From Wyeomyia smithii (Eukaryota; Arthropoda; Insecta; Diptera; Culicidae), in the NCBI RefSeq assembly GCF_029784165.1, contig NC_073695.1, positions 196,627,357 to 196,691,356 on the forward strand: a DNA stretch of 64,000 bases, given 5' to 3'. The translations under genes were made by a program, and so were the position numbers. A model generated the notes under the pieces. The model did not search any database. It was given only the letters and a program-made list of their open reading frames with translations, and was not told the origin of the DNA. This document shows positions 32,906 through 45,021 of this stretch, piece after piece (within the stretch, counting starts at the first letter, position 1; each line of letters opens with the position of its first letter).

Positions 32906-33350
32906 ATGGATACACCAAAGCGAATCAAAACCATTGCTTCACATTACGTTAGCAGTCCTCCCAATGGAGTGCTGTCGGGATTGGAAAGCACAACTCCGGT
33001 TGGGAATAATCATGATCCTGTTCATCAGCATACCTCTTGGAGTTCTGGTGGCTGGCCACCGGAAACGTTAAGAAGCCCAGCGTCCAATTGCAGTTCACCG
33101 GAAGCTTTGTTTGGAAGAATCGGTACACCAACCGGACCAAACAGCGGAAATGCCAGCAATGGTTGGAAACAGCAGACGGGCTCGAATTCCGCGGAGAAGT
33201 CAGAAAATAAACGAGGCCGTCCGCGGTCGGAAGCCCTGACAACACTGATGGTCGAAGGATCGATTTCGCCATCGGCTATCAAGTGCCGCTACTGCAACCG
33301 AGTTTTCCCGAGAGAGAAATCACTGCAAGCGCATCTCCGGACCCACACAG
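32906..33350 (+). CDS. ZNF367: ZNF367-like zinc-finger protein, exon 1
   Basis: The first coding exon of a nuclear C2H2 transcription-factor-like protein. The ATG at 32906 gives MDTPKRIKTIASHYVSSPPN, and the exon ends at 33350 within THTG before GTACAG. A Ser/Pro/Asn-rich N-terminus is followed by an AT-hook-like KRGRPRSEA (about residues 101-109). The first zinc finger is CRYCNRVFPREKSLQAHLRTH (about 126-146, C-X2-C..H-X3-H, written here in full only for its cysteines and histidines). The basic segment plus PREKSLQAHLRTH is the ZNF367 signature. An E2F-like tttgcgcgc lies about 440 bp upstream (32462-32470), which would fit cell-cycle control, but this is weak evidence. The next exon lies 14.3 kb downstream. 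Confidence 0.92.
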
Positions 33351-36300
33351 GTACAGTCTGCTTACTTATAACTAAAAGAAATTTTGATTTTTTTATTTTG
33401 AAATGTTTTTCTAGCAGTCAACACATATTTCATAATAATAATAATAATAAATGATTCGTAGGGCATTGCGATGCCTTCCAAAGCGATATTAACTATTTGT
33501 TAATACTTCGTTCATAAGACTTTGAATATTAACTATTCGTTGTTTTACTATTGAATGCAACAAGAACGATAAGAAGCGAAATGACAATAACCATGCTCTG
33601 AACCTCTCTGAACGAAGCAGGTTTTAAACACCTGCTCCAAAGTAAATGGAGGGGTTTGCATGCTGTTTTTTTTGTTTCGAGTTTTATTGCTTCATCTGCT
33701 ATACGAGAGTCCTTTTCGTCGTTCGTTTTCCTATGGTTCTTATGATCGGTAGAATGCCGAACAGAATACAACCTGTTGTTACCGGGTGAAAATATCACAT
33801 TTTACGGCCATCGTGATAACCAACATATGCACTAGCGAAGAAGCGATTTAAACAATGCAAAACTCAAAAATATAGCATTTCATTTGCGAGACAGTGGAAT
33901 GATAACCTAGCGATTATTTAAAATAGTCGGAAATCAATACCTTGAAAATAACACTAAAGACTGTTGTAAGGATGCGCAAATACAAGAAAATAGGAAATGG
34001 ATTTTCGCCTATACATTCTCCATTATGTTGCATAATAATTCAAACCCAACTGGGATGAGAATTATAGAACTTTAAGTTTCTAGGTTATATTTCAGACCGC
34101 TCTATTTTATTTTATATTCACAGCAAAAAATGATTTAATCTTTTGCTAATTAGTGATAATAGACTAGCGAAATTTGCTTTTGGCAAATATCCTCTCCGGG
34201 TAATCCCGGAAAAACTACAGCCTTCCGTGTTAGCAGTCTTACGCGATCTAACTTTCCTCCAGTTTCACATTCTCTTATTTCACTTCCTTCATTCAACCAT
34301 TGCATCCGCGCACAATGATTGCAAAACCGCTTTCCTCTTCTTCCATTTTTGCTTCTTCTGGGTGATTTTTTTGCAAATCGAACCGAATATTTTCCTCATT
34401 AGATTCGAATTGGGTAAGAGAAAACGGGGACACGAAAGCTGCTTCAGTTAAATGCCTCGTTCATTGCTTTTCTCGCTATCAGTCTAATCGAATTTAAATG
34501 TGGAACTGCGTTACTCGAGAAATTTGATTATTTATGAGCAGCCGGTTGTGGATGTTCGGTTCGATTCGTTTGAGATAAATAACCATAATCAAATTCTGGT
34601 CGAACTTTACACAGTGTCTTCAATGTACCTACTCGTTTTGTTTCAAGCCATCCGGCCACCGAAATGAACAAAAAAATTTGCACCAAGAAATGGATAATTT
34701 AAAGGCGATGTATTTAATTAGCGTAAAAATTGTGTGTGTACCTATATACTGACTATGTTCTGTACCATCCGTAGGAAGTGCCGCGGAACGAAATACAAAA
34801 TAAAGAAGAAATTGGGAACCACAGCTAAAAGCAGAGCTGCATTCAGGCGTAAAAAATGGTCTTGTTATGAAATATTTGTTTTTTTTTTTGTTTCCTTATC
34901 ATTTAGGGGATGCTGATAAAAAATCGCTACTCGATACCTGTAGCGGAAGTATCAGTAATTATGACAATGTCGGTTTCGAGAACTCTTATTGATGCTAAAT
35001 TGATTTAAGTACAGATCATCCCCACTTAAGTAACATAAACAATCTGCATAACTGAAGTAAGACTTTATGCACAAGTTTCCTGCTTGGCTTATAAGAAACG
35101 TAACGCCGAGAAAGTTAATTCTACATTGCAAAGAGAGAACCACTTTTCCCGTCTTCCGTTTGCCAATGTACTGGTAGGAAATGGAGAATTAGAAGGATAG
35201 AAGAAAAGAAAAGCGATTTAAGCCATTTAATGAGGCAACCAGTCGGAAGAAAACGGGAAAGATGTTACGATGGTTGGCAAACCAACAAAGCGTAAGGCAA
35301 AAACAATCATATTGTGTTCTGCTGGCTGTGCCGCTTGTTGCGTTTTTTGACGTGTGTTTTTTCCTGTAGAAACATGGTCTGGTATGTACTAAACGTGAAA
35401 AGAATCATGCATGCGAAAAACTCCTAAAATCCTGCTCTAAAATGTTTAGTGCTTTTGTGGAATGTGTATGAAGATATCTCATGATTTCTACATGGGGTTA
35501 ATTGTTGAAAAAATGAAGATGTTGTCCAGGAGATTGTGACAAATGATGACCCGGTGAACGAGGAAATTGTGCGTACGTTACGTCATATGAATACATTCGA
35601 TACTGTTTTATTCACCCAAGCCTCGCTCACGCTGATTAGAGGATAGCGAAAATCTGCAACATCAGAGAATGTCAGGGAATTCATTTTTCGATCAGGAAAA
35701 TCAGGAAATCGCCGATTGATTCTTCAAGTTTAGGGTATTAAACTCTGTTTTTAGTTCCAATCAAAGTGGAAACCTCATGCCTACCAGATATTTGTTTTAC
35801 GATGTGCATAAAAACAACCTGCAATAAGTTCACTTTGGTTGGAACTGTAAACAAATCCTCGATTACAGCTCCAAATTTGTAACAAATTGCTCTTTATATG
35901 GTCGCAAAATCATCAGTACCTTACTCTTTTAATATTTCTATTTGGGACCTGAAAAAGACCGGACAGAGTCTCAACTCTTTGGACAGAGTTGTAAAACAAT
36001 CGTAACGATTAAAAGCTGGCCACGAGAAACCATTGCTGCTTGGAGCTGTAATGAAAACAAATTTGTTGATCAATAATCATTTATTAGTTTATGCGTTCAA
36101 CTGACGACAGAAAACTATATGAGACGGTAATGATTTCGACTTTTACAATCGGTTGATGTGGAATAAAGCAACTTCCCACTGCAAAAAAATTGAAATAAAC
36201 TTTTCAGTGCAAAGGATAGCAAACAGAGTTTGCTATGAGAGCCGCATACTCTTGCACGGGTTAGTAGAAAGACCCGAACAACACAGTTCTACATGAACTA

Positions 36301-36378
36301 AAAACCTTCTAGTCTACTAATGGAAAACGATAATTATCATGAAAAAAAACTGTTTTAATCTTTGACATAATCCCGTTC

Positions 36379-36612
36379 TCCAGTCACCTCGTACACCAGC
36401 AGATCGCGCATCTTCTTCCACCGCGCACACTCACCGAGTGTGAAGTCTGCCACGGAGCCAACGGCCTCTGCCTGGTTCTCTGCTGAAGATAGTTTTGGCG
36501 GCTCTTTCGTCTGACATTCTGGCTACATGTCCAGCCCACTGAAGCCTGCCACGCTGTATTATTTTCACTTTATCAGCATGTTTGTATGATTCATGCGCAT
36601 GCGCCATACTTT
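36379..36612 (-). mobile_element. RTE-like element C-terminal tail, minus
   Basis: The minus strand reads KIIQRGRLQWAGHVARMSDE and then RAAKTIFSREPGRGRWLRGR. This is the well-known C-terminal region of this retrotransposon class and is remarkably well preserved over about 70 codons. The rest of the element is absent. Confidence 0.75.
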
Positions 36613-36682
36613 ATCTTCCAATTTATCGCCAAATATCGATTGCAAAACTTAACGCTCAAAAACTTCGAGCATTAGTTGATTA

Positions 36683-36840
36683 GCTTCCGACGAGACAGAG
36701 AGGTGCACAGCGGGCAAGGTGGATCGATCAGGTGGAAGACGACAAGCGGATCCTACGCAGACCGCAGAGCTGCCGAACTGCAGCCATAGACCGAGTGGAA
36801 TGAAGACGACTCTTACGTACAGCAAAGGCCACACCACGGC
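36683..36840 (+). mobile_element. RTE-like element C-terminal tail, plus
   Basis: The forward frame reads RQRGAQRARWIDQVEDD, then a frame-broken AIDRVEWRRLLRTAKA-like end. It sits back to back with the minus-strand tail, so two different element copies meet here. Confidence 0.65.
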
Positions 36841-37551
36841 TTGGGACTGGTTGGTAAGGTGAGGTAAGCATCTGACACTATGTTAAAACTGGCCGACATG
36901 AAGCCTATTGGGTCGAATTGAGCATATTGTGCATTGCGTTAAGGCAGAATCTTGGCCTAAGAGAAAAAAATTCAAGCCGTTATGTTATTATTACTAGTTT
37001 GTATTTCCCATATATTTACAAACATACACATTTTTGTATCGAAAATACTTCTTTTTTTCTTCATGTTGTTTTTTTTTTAATTTTTGGTTCAATGAATAAG
37101 AATCATATCTGCTTACGGATTGGGATCTTTTTCAATTATTTCTCCGTTCGTTAGGATTTGGAAACTTGCATTATCCTCGTTGAAATTTAAAATGACCGTT
37201 TGAACTAACTTTTCATTACACATAAAAGTGGCCCAGAAATGCACATTGCATAGTGGTTTAAAACGTGAAGAACGTGATCGTCAACCTTTTGAGTGTAAAA
37301 ATGCCATTTAAATGCTATAGTGTATTTGACAAATTTTGTTTATATCTTAAGGAGAAACTTTTGATGCAAATAGATTCTTGATTAATCTGCCTAAAAGTGA
37401 GATGATAATTTTATTTATTTTATTACTTATCAAATCAAAGAGAAATCTTTAGCAAAGTTGTAGGTAATTTCATGTAGAAAAACTTTGCTGAAGACCATAT
37501 ACAGGTAGTTTCATAAAAGTAACATTCTCAAAATGTCTAAAAAAAAACAAA

Positions 37552-38363
37552 TACAGGTCGGTCTCGATTATCCGGAGTTTTGAAAAACATTTCGCTCCGG
37601 ATAATCGAACCTTCCGGATAATCTATCAATTTTTTTTATTTAAATTTTTAATATCTGTCATCTAGAACAGTGAGTCTTGTATTATAATAAATTGTATACA
37701 ATGCATGTGCCGACGAAAAAAATTAAAAATTGTCTTTAGACTGTTTGTCGGCGTTTGTTATGCATATAGGTATACGTAATAATAATTTATGTTATATTGA
37801 TTATCTCGAAGATGTAAAAAGAAACACTCATTTTTTCCATTTCTTGAGCAACCTATAACGACCTAGACGCTCGATATGGACTACTTTGCGGATTTCAAGT
37901 CGTTATTGATTTTGCTTGATGAGTTTTGGTTCAATAATCCGAGAGTATCCGGAACACAACCGGGACAGGCCTGCTTGTGGTTCTAAGTACTGCTTTGATC
38001 ATTGCCATTATTTTACAGGAATCTGATCCTTCTATAATTCAGAAACCGGTTTACGAATAGCGGTTGTGCTTATTGGCAACAAAAAAATATAATACCTTGA
38101 TTTTGGAGGTTATTGAGTAAGAATTGGTTGAAGGAACGACGAGAAAGCTGCCAAAAACGAACTGCCTAAGCGGAACGGGGCTTGTACCGCTACAATTATG
38201 AACAACCCCGAACCTCCCAATGACCCGGAAGACAAAAGTACGTTATGGAAATACAGAAACAAAAAATACTCCGGATAATCGAACCATTTTCTCCGGATAA
38301 TCGAGCCCCGGTTAATCGAGCCCCCGGATACTCGAGTCTCCGGATAATCGAGTCCGACCTGTA
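37552..38363. mobile_element. pogo/Tigger-like DNA element with TA target duplication
   Basis: An 808-bp element (37554-38361) between TA dinucleotides. Inverted ends are caggtcgg(t/a)ctcgattatcc at both sides, and the clean ccggataatcga motif is repeated several times inside each end. The interior has no intact transposase. Ends of this kind with TA duplications are typical of Tc1/mariner-pogo elements. It is non-autonomous or decayed. Confidence 0.82.
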
Positions 38364-38867
38364 CCAATAAACTTTCTGGGGTGTGATTTAAGAGGCCTAC
38401 TATGTCCTAGACATTTTTCATATTTGAGAAATACATTATTTTGCCGAACATACTTTAAGCATATTTCCAACTTTTTCCTAGGTTCTATGACGTTTTTGAT
38501 AAAAATGCTCTTTTTTAAATCAAAACTTTTTTCAGCTGAGAGAGTGTTCAAGTGCGGTTTTTGAAAGAAAAATTGGGTTTGGAACATTTTTTTGAGCATT
38601 GTATTTTAAATTTCACACAGATTGTTCAGGGGTCAAACTTTAAGTTAATTTTTTTTTATCAGCTCCTCCGTTCCCATCCACACTTTATCATGTTTTCTCG
38701 GCAAAATTAAATTTTTGTACGTTTTTTCAAACTTCCGCTGAGTGTAACGTAATCTTGGACACTTCCTAAATAATCAATAGTAAGCAGAAACGTTGACAAG
38801 ATAACCAGTATGTTGTTTATAGAAGTTTCCATACCAATTTCGGAGTTATTTGTAACATAATATAAAT

Positions 38868-38956
38868 ATGTACCTTATATCGAGGTAAAATGTACCTTAT
38901 ATCGAGTGACGCTATATCGAAGGTACCTTATAACGAGGGTACCTTATATCGAAGTT
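38868..38956. repeat. Short array of taccttatatcgag-type repeats
   Basis: Five degenerate copies of accttatatcga in about 90 bp. This looks like the subterminal end of a second Tigger-like element whose partner end is missing. Downstream sequence to 39190 has an unrecognised minus-strand frame (39145-38912). Confidence 0.5.
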
Positions 38957-39458
38957 TGCCTGTGCCATTATTTCGATGACGTCCGCTGTCGATGATGTGA
39001 TTGTTTCAGGCGATTCCAATTTGCCCGGCATTATTTGGCGAGAAAGAGGTAATGGCTTCATGTACGTCGATCCCGGCTCGTCTACGTTGTCACCAACCAG
39101 GGGGCTCTTGTGGCTGTCAAACTCCATACATTTTCCATCTACCATTCATTGATTCTGGTACCAGCGTTTCTGGTACCCACTTTTTGGTTGGTTTGCCCTA
39201 AACAAGAGTAATAGAGTAAACGTCCCTTTTTGTCGGTAGACTTATTCTTGAGTAAATGTCGTTTTAGTTGGGAAAAAACAAGAGCTCAACATTTGTTTTC
39301 AGTACAATGTGCACTTTCAATGAATAAGATAAGTTTTGTAAGCCTTTCCAATGAAATATTACCGCCGTGATGAACTTATGATTGGTAGGCAAAATGTTGA
39401 CGTTTATAGGCCCCTGTCACCAACCTAGCATTGGCCAAAATCTGCAAAAGTATCGATT

Positions 39459-40795
39459 TTTTTGAAGTAGAATACTTCTCTCAGGAAGTTCGGCTACATA
39501 GGGATGTGAAATGAAAATCTAAAACCGAAAAAAGTGAAAAATATGTCCAATTTCAAACGCTAATAAATCGGTTAGTATTTGATGGATTTCCTTCGTTCTT
39601 GCAGCAATAGATTGGAAAATCTTCTAAGATTCTTCCCAAAAGAAGATAATTGTAATTTTATTATTCACACCATTGTAATATTGAAAATAGTCAAACCTTG
39701 TCAAAACGAAAAATTCGACCTCTGATTGGTCGTTATATGATTGCTTCCCAAGCACAGTCGACAGAAACATAGACCTTGCAATTTGAAATGTTCTATTTGT
39801 CAGTATAAGACTCTAAATAAGAGTAAGGATGGGACTCTTAATAAAAGTAAGGATGGGAAATATCGCCTGATATGGCTATCGATAGTTATCGATGATTTCT
39901 TACTCCTATCGATAACTATCGATAAGTTTTTCATATCTATATAAGAGCCTGTTTCAGTCGAAGCTGCTCATAATAGCTCTAGACAGCGACAACAGCAGTC
40001 GTCCTCCCTCAGCAGCAGCACTAGCAGTGCAGTGGATACCAGCGATGGCGGAAAGCGGCCATAGCTGTGGCGTAACAATGGATAGCGCACCATTTGCAGC
40101 GGATCCCAGCAACGATGGCAGCTGGGCCAGCTGATGCAGGGACAGCGGATACCAATGGCAGCGTATAGCGGCCACAAATGTGGCATGGCTATAGTCTCTG
40201 TGCGATAGTGGGCACTAGTAAATGCATTCAATGAAAAGTTGACTCATTTTGACAACACGTGAGCCGTCTAATTTTGAGTGTTATATCAGCATTTCACTGT
40301 TTACTTTATCACAACGAATACTTTGTTCGCACTGTCAGTGATAACGCAAAGATGTAATCGGCATCTTATCCGATACTAAATTGAACAACAAATACAATAC
40401 AAACAAATCCTTTTCAGGATGAAATAAAAACCTGATGATTAAAACGCTAATGTTTTCTCTTGAGTGATTTTACATTTTTGAATTTGTAAAAGTTATAAAT
40501 TTTACTTTATTTGCGTGTCTCAGAACGTCCTGAATTATCTTTTCCGTCAGACATGAGCACGACATCCGAAAAAATTTCATCTCAAAATTTAAAAATTGTC
40601 AAGCCCCAACCATGACAAGCGACTTACTATATTATTGAAAATGGTCAATCCTTGTTGAAGTGCAAAATTCGATTGATCTGATAAGTCAACGTTTATTTAC
40701 TAAAAAAAGTTACTGACACGCAAGCAGCCGGGTTATCTTTCTTGTAAAAGTATTCTACTTCTACCTTGCGGTCGTGGCTTTGTAACAACCCCCAA
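39459..40795 (+). repeat. Promoter-bearing repeat unit C
   Basis: Plus-strand relative of units A and B. Its ends are gaagtagaatacttctctc and the inverse cttgtaaaagtattctacttc..ggtcgtggctttg. In order it has a CCAAT box in cctctgattggtcg (about 39718), three perfect TATCGATA DREF-type sites (39877-39884, 39907-39914, 39917-39924) and the TATA box tatataag (39938-39945). An initiator-like gctcata lies about 30 bp further, then a gcagcggat-rich block (39970-40200) and a gaaataaaaacc polyadenylation-like signal near 40421. No open reading frame spans the transcribed part. Confidence 0.75.
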
Positions 40796-41379
40796 TCACA
40801 ATTTCTGGTGAAAATGTTGCATTTTTGTCTTTAAACTGATCACTCTCTTTTGAATAAGCAAAAAGATTTTAGAACGGTTTTCTTAGTAATCTTTTCAACT
40901 CAATTTAGTCATATTTTACGCGTTTTCATAAAAATTTGAGACGAAACCCCCGCATAAAAAGACTGCTGTATAATTATTGGAATACTAAGCCATTCACCAC
41001 AAAATGCTTGTCAGGTGAGTGACGCGGCGATTCCGGTTCTGCTCTGCATAGACAGTATTGTCAATTGCGAAACAATTTTTCTCGCAAGAGGCATGAAAAT
41101 CATCTTAGAAGTGCGCGGGTATATGCAATCTGTTGGTGACTTTTACAAAAAGAGTTAAATTTCCGCGCAGCTTGTTTAAGACATTCAGGCAATTGGTCGT
41201 ATCCGTAAATTATCCGATTTTATAGTTTCCCTACAGTATGGAAAAAATATCGGGGCGAAAGTATCGATCCAGCTTAATATCAGCGTCAGTTGCATCGATA
41301 AAAAATTCCGATATTCAGGCCCCTCGGTATCGATACCGAAGATATCGATACGGTATCGGCCAATGCTACACCAACCTCC

Positions 41380-43668
41380 AGCGAACTGCTAGATTGCTAC
41401 AGAACTGCCACTCTTCAACAGTGCAATAAAATTACCAATGAAAACGGACGTTTTTTGGATCTCTGTTTCGCTACTGTACGCTGCCAAGCCCCAGAAGTGA
41501 CGCTGGCTCCTTGTTCACTCGTTAAACACGTTCCTCATCACCCGGCCCTGCTTATGGTGATCCATCAGAGAGTCTTTCATAACACAATTTCGGCACCGAC
41601 AACCTTTTACTACGATTTTGTCCGCGCCGATGTTGATAATATTAACGTTTTACTAGCTGGAATCGATTGGGATGCTGTCTTGGACACGAACGACGTAAAT
41701 ACTGCCGCCTCAACTCTCTCCCACATTTTAAATTACGCCATAGATCGACACGTCCCAAAAAAGACCATCTCTGTCCAACAGAAATTGCACCGGTTGAACC
41801 CCACATTACGACGCCTTGAATCGAAGAGAAACGCAGCCCTGAGATGGTTCTCTATATACCAAACACTACCTCTACGGAACCACTACTTATCGATTAATAC
41901 TCGCTACAAACAATTAGGTCGCTACTGTTTACGAAGCTTCCGCTGGACCAGACGGCATTCCATCCGTTTTCCTTAAAAAATGCATTGGTAGTCTGGCTTC
42001 CCCAATGAGTCGTCTATTCGCTCAATCAATTCGCACTGGCGTCTTTCTCTCGGTTTGGAAATCGGCGTACATGTTTCCAGTACACAAGAAAGGCCATAAA
42101 AGTAACATCAACAACTACCGTGGAATCTCCGCTCTTTGCTCCATATCGAAACTCTTCGAGCTCGTCTTGTTTGAGCCTACTTTCTCGTTCTTCAAGCAGT
42201 ACATCGACCACAAATCTCGTGACGCTCACATCCTACGTAATGGACAGCTTTGACGACCAGTCTCAGACGGACGTCATCTACACGGACCTATCCGCCGCTT
42301 CCGATAAACTGAACCACCGAATCGCCGTGGCTAAACTGGCAAAGCTTGGCATCGGAGGTCCACTGCTTCACTGGTTTCAGTCGTATTTGTCTGACCGGCG
42401 TTCAGTTGTGAACATTAATGGAGTTTTTTCGACATCTTTCTCCGCTCACCAGAGGCGTCGCATGGGCTTATTTCGTTACATGTGCACTGTCATTTACTTA
42501 GGTTCTTTTTCCTTGAATTAGAAAAGAAAATCAAACCAAAGTGTTTCAAGCTTTGAATTGAAGAGTTTTGCTAGCATACTTACTTGTTATTTTATATTTA
42601 TTATATTTCGATAATTGCATATATTTGGATATTAGGGAATAGAGTACCTGTGCAGTGCACATGTTGCACAGGTGGACCCGACGCCACTGCCGCTCACTCA
42701 GGCATTCCGCAAGGCAGTCATCTCGTGCCTTTGATATTCCTGATTTACTTGAACGACGTTAATTTTCGACTTCAAGGTCCTCGGCTGTCATTCGCTGACG
42801 ACTTTAAACTGTTTGCAAAAGTAAAAACTCCGTCAGATGCCGCAGCGCTCCAGGACCAGTTAAGTGTTTTTGCAGAATGGTGCGCAGACAACCGCATGCA
42901 ATTGAACGTTGACAAATGTGAGATAATAACATTCTCCAGAAAGCGTAGTCCACTGAATTTCAACTACATTTTGTCAAATACACCTCTGCGACGTACAAAC
43001 TGTGTCAAGGATTTGGGAGTATTGCTTGACTCAAAGTTAACCTTCAAACAACATATGACATTCATCATTGACAAGGCTAGCAGAAACTTGGGATTTATTA
43101 TGCGTATCGCCAAAAACTTCAACGACTTCTATTGCCTGAGGGCACTGTATTGCGCTTTGGTGCACTTCAACTTGGAATACTGCGCTTCAGTGTGGAATCC
43201 CTACCACCTGAATAGAGTAAACAGAATAGAGTCAGTGCAACGAAGATTTGTTCGTTTTGCTCTCAGAAGACTTCCGTGGAACGACCCTTTTCGGCTACCT
43301 GGCTACGAACAGCGATGCAGGATCATCGACTTAGATTCACTGCAAATCCGTCGGGACATATCCAGGGCAATATTCGTCTCCGACGTGCTGACTTCACGGA
43401 AGGATTGTCCGGCAATTCTCGAGCAACTCAATATTTATGTTCGACCACGCATGTTGCGTGCGAAATAGCCTCTTTCTTCACGTTCAGAATAGGCGAACGA
43501 ACTACAGCAGCTTCAGCACGATAATCGGTCTCCAGCGCCATTTCAATCGTTTCGCTCCAAGCTTCGTAACTTTTAGCACGTAATTTTTAGTATAGCCTAC
43601 AATCATTTGGGCCGCAAGGCCTGTTGATGTAGTTTTTACAAATAAACAAATAAACAAGAAACAGTCTG
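41380..43668 (+). mobile_element. Non-LTR retrotransposon (CR1/Jockey-type), RT-bearing, interrupted
   Basis: 5'-truncated. It starts near the end of the endonuclease (NGRFLDLCFATV). The RT follows in several frames: AGPDGIPSVFL, NYRGISALCSISKLFE, YTDLSAASDKLNHRI and HSGIPQGSH. The last large open frame (42584-43468) has LSFADDFKLFAKV (FADD box), CADNRMQLNVDKCE, VKDLGVLLDSKLTF and LEYCASVWNPYH. The 3' end at about 43660 shows a repeated aaataaac tail. A deletion near 41930 and a hAT MITE at 42450-42689 break it. It lies on the sense strand of the ZNF367 intron. Confidence 0.9.
42442..42697. mobile_element. hAT MITE, 240 bp, 8-bp target duplication
   Basis: The element (42450-42689) is flanked by ccgctcac at 42442-42449 and 42690-42697. 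Its ends are CAGAGGCGTCG and, inverted, CAGTGGCGTCG, so the inverted repeats are 11-12 bp with one mismatch. It is inserted in the RT between FSAH and SGIPQG; reading across the duplication without it restores the frame. It has no coding capacity. Confidence 0.93.
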
Positions 43669-43981
43669 CGATATATCTTGCAGTGTGCATTTGTTATCTT
43701 ATGAATGAATATGTTCTATTAGAGTCATCATTAGGAACAGAAGAATTCGGGATTGGGTCAAGCATTTCCACTGGTCTGGCATATTCCGGTGTTTCTCCTA
43801 GGACACGACACCCGGGAACATTTTGTCTTGGTGGAACTGAAACCTTGATCCGTATCTCTCGGGTCAGTCCATGTCGAGCATCATGCAGCAGATAAACCAG
43901 ACTTTCATCACGTTTTTGGCAACTAGCGTGGTTGTCTACTGGATTGAAGTCTAAAGGTTACATCCGATATATCTAGATAGA
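43669..43981. other. Unassigned intronic segment
   Basis: The minus strand has a stretch of plausible codons (LLHDARHGLTREIRIKVS, near 43880-43820) without stop or recognised motif. It may be a retroelement remnant. Confidence 0.3.
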
Positions 43982-44215
43982 CATTTCAAAAGGTCCTATC
44001 TGTTTTCATCGTTTTTCCGGAGCGTCTTTCCATTTTGGTAATGGTCCAGCTTTAGTAGTTCTCCCAAGCAGAGTTTTTGTTCTGAAGGCTTAAATGATTC
44101 CTCTGCTATCAATTTGTGCAAATAACGTGTCATAAAAGGTGTTTAATAAGTTGTAATGATTGAATGAAAGTGATCGATCAAAAAATCGATGAAAGCAGAT
44201 AGGACCTTTTGAAAT
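43982..44215. mobile_element. MITE with catttcaaaaggtcctatct ends
   Basis: catttcaaaaggtcctatct at 43982-44001 is inverted near 44195-44215, and symmetry continues through tttcatcg. About 234 bp, non-coding. Target-site duplication unclear. Confidence 0.8.
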
Positions 44216-44412
44216 GATTCTCAATTGTTGATCAATTGTTAAGAACCGCGATACTCATTGCGTGCACAGCTTTTTCATGTCTCGTTCATTTGTGAATTAT
44301 ATGACCAAAGCGTTCCTTTCGAGATGCTTATGGTCTTAATTTTATCTTCTTATCCTGAATTAGAACCACGATGAATCGTGCTGTTCTGTTAATCTGACTC
44401 TTGCTTGGCAGC

Positions 44413-45021
44413 CTAATGTCAAAAACATCATATCAAGAAGACTGGGAACTCTGCCTGAGATTGAGCGACAGTTTTGGCAGCGCAGTCTTTCGAGTAAAAG
44501 TGGTACTGACGCATGCTAGTGTGTGTGCTGGCGATGTGAATGCAAGCTGAACGCACAGGTTGGACTACCACATACGCCCACTCTGTCTTCGCAGCGATGT
44601 AAACTTCCACCACAGACTAACAGACGTAACACTATAACCTAGCTCCATCGCCACAAAAAACGTTCATTTCAAATTTTCAATCGAATAACAGTCATCGTGC
44701 GAAAACGTCGTCTGGGGCGCTGTCATGCAATCTCATACATATTTTGTAGTTCCCCATTTGACACATGCAGTAACGTTGGCGCTGATGTTGAAATACATGA
44801 CGCAGCGCGAACACGACAGCAGATGGTGCTAGTGTTACTAACGTAAAGTACTGGAATCATCCAAACGATGATTTTATTGAAAATTTGTGCGACGTGTTAT
44901 GTCTGTTAGTCTGTGCTTCCACCTTTGATAGAAGGAGTGCGCTGTTTGATTTGACGCTTGTCATTTGTATGGGATCGATCCATAGATGCCAGTCTTCTTG
45001 ATATGATGTTTTTGCTAATGT
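44413..45021. mobile_element. MITE with 25-bp perfect ends, host of a nested MITE
   Basis: aaaaacatcatatcaagaag+actgg (44421-44445) is exactly inverted at 44989-45013. The flanking repeat is ctaatgt (44413-44419 and 45015-45021). It carries an independent insertion at 44611-44915. Without that insertion the element would be about 290 bp. Confidence 0.88.
44604..44922. mobile_element. Nested MITE with cacagactaacagac ends
   Basis: Occupies 44611-44915 (305 bp). The inverted ends cacagactaacagac(g/a)taac match over about 22 bp with one mismatch. The flanking duplication is cttccac (44604-44610 and 44916-44922). The 7-8-bp duplications fit hAT-type mobilisation. It is inserted into the surrounding MITE. 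Confidence 0.88.
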
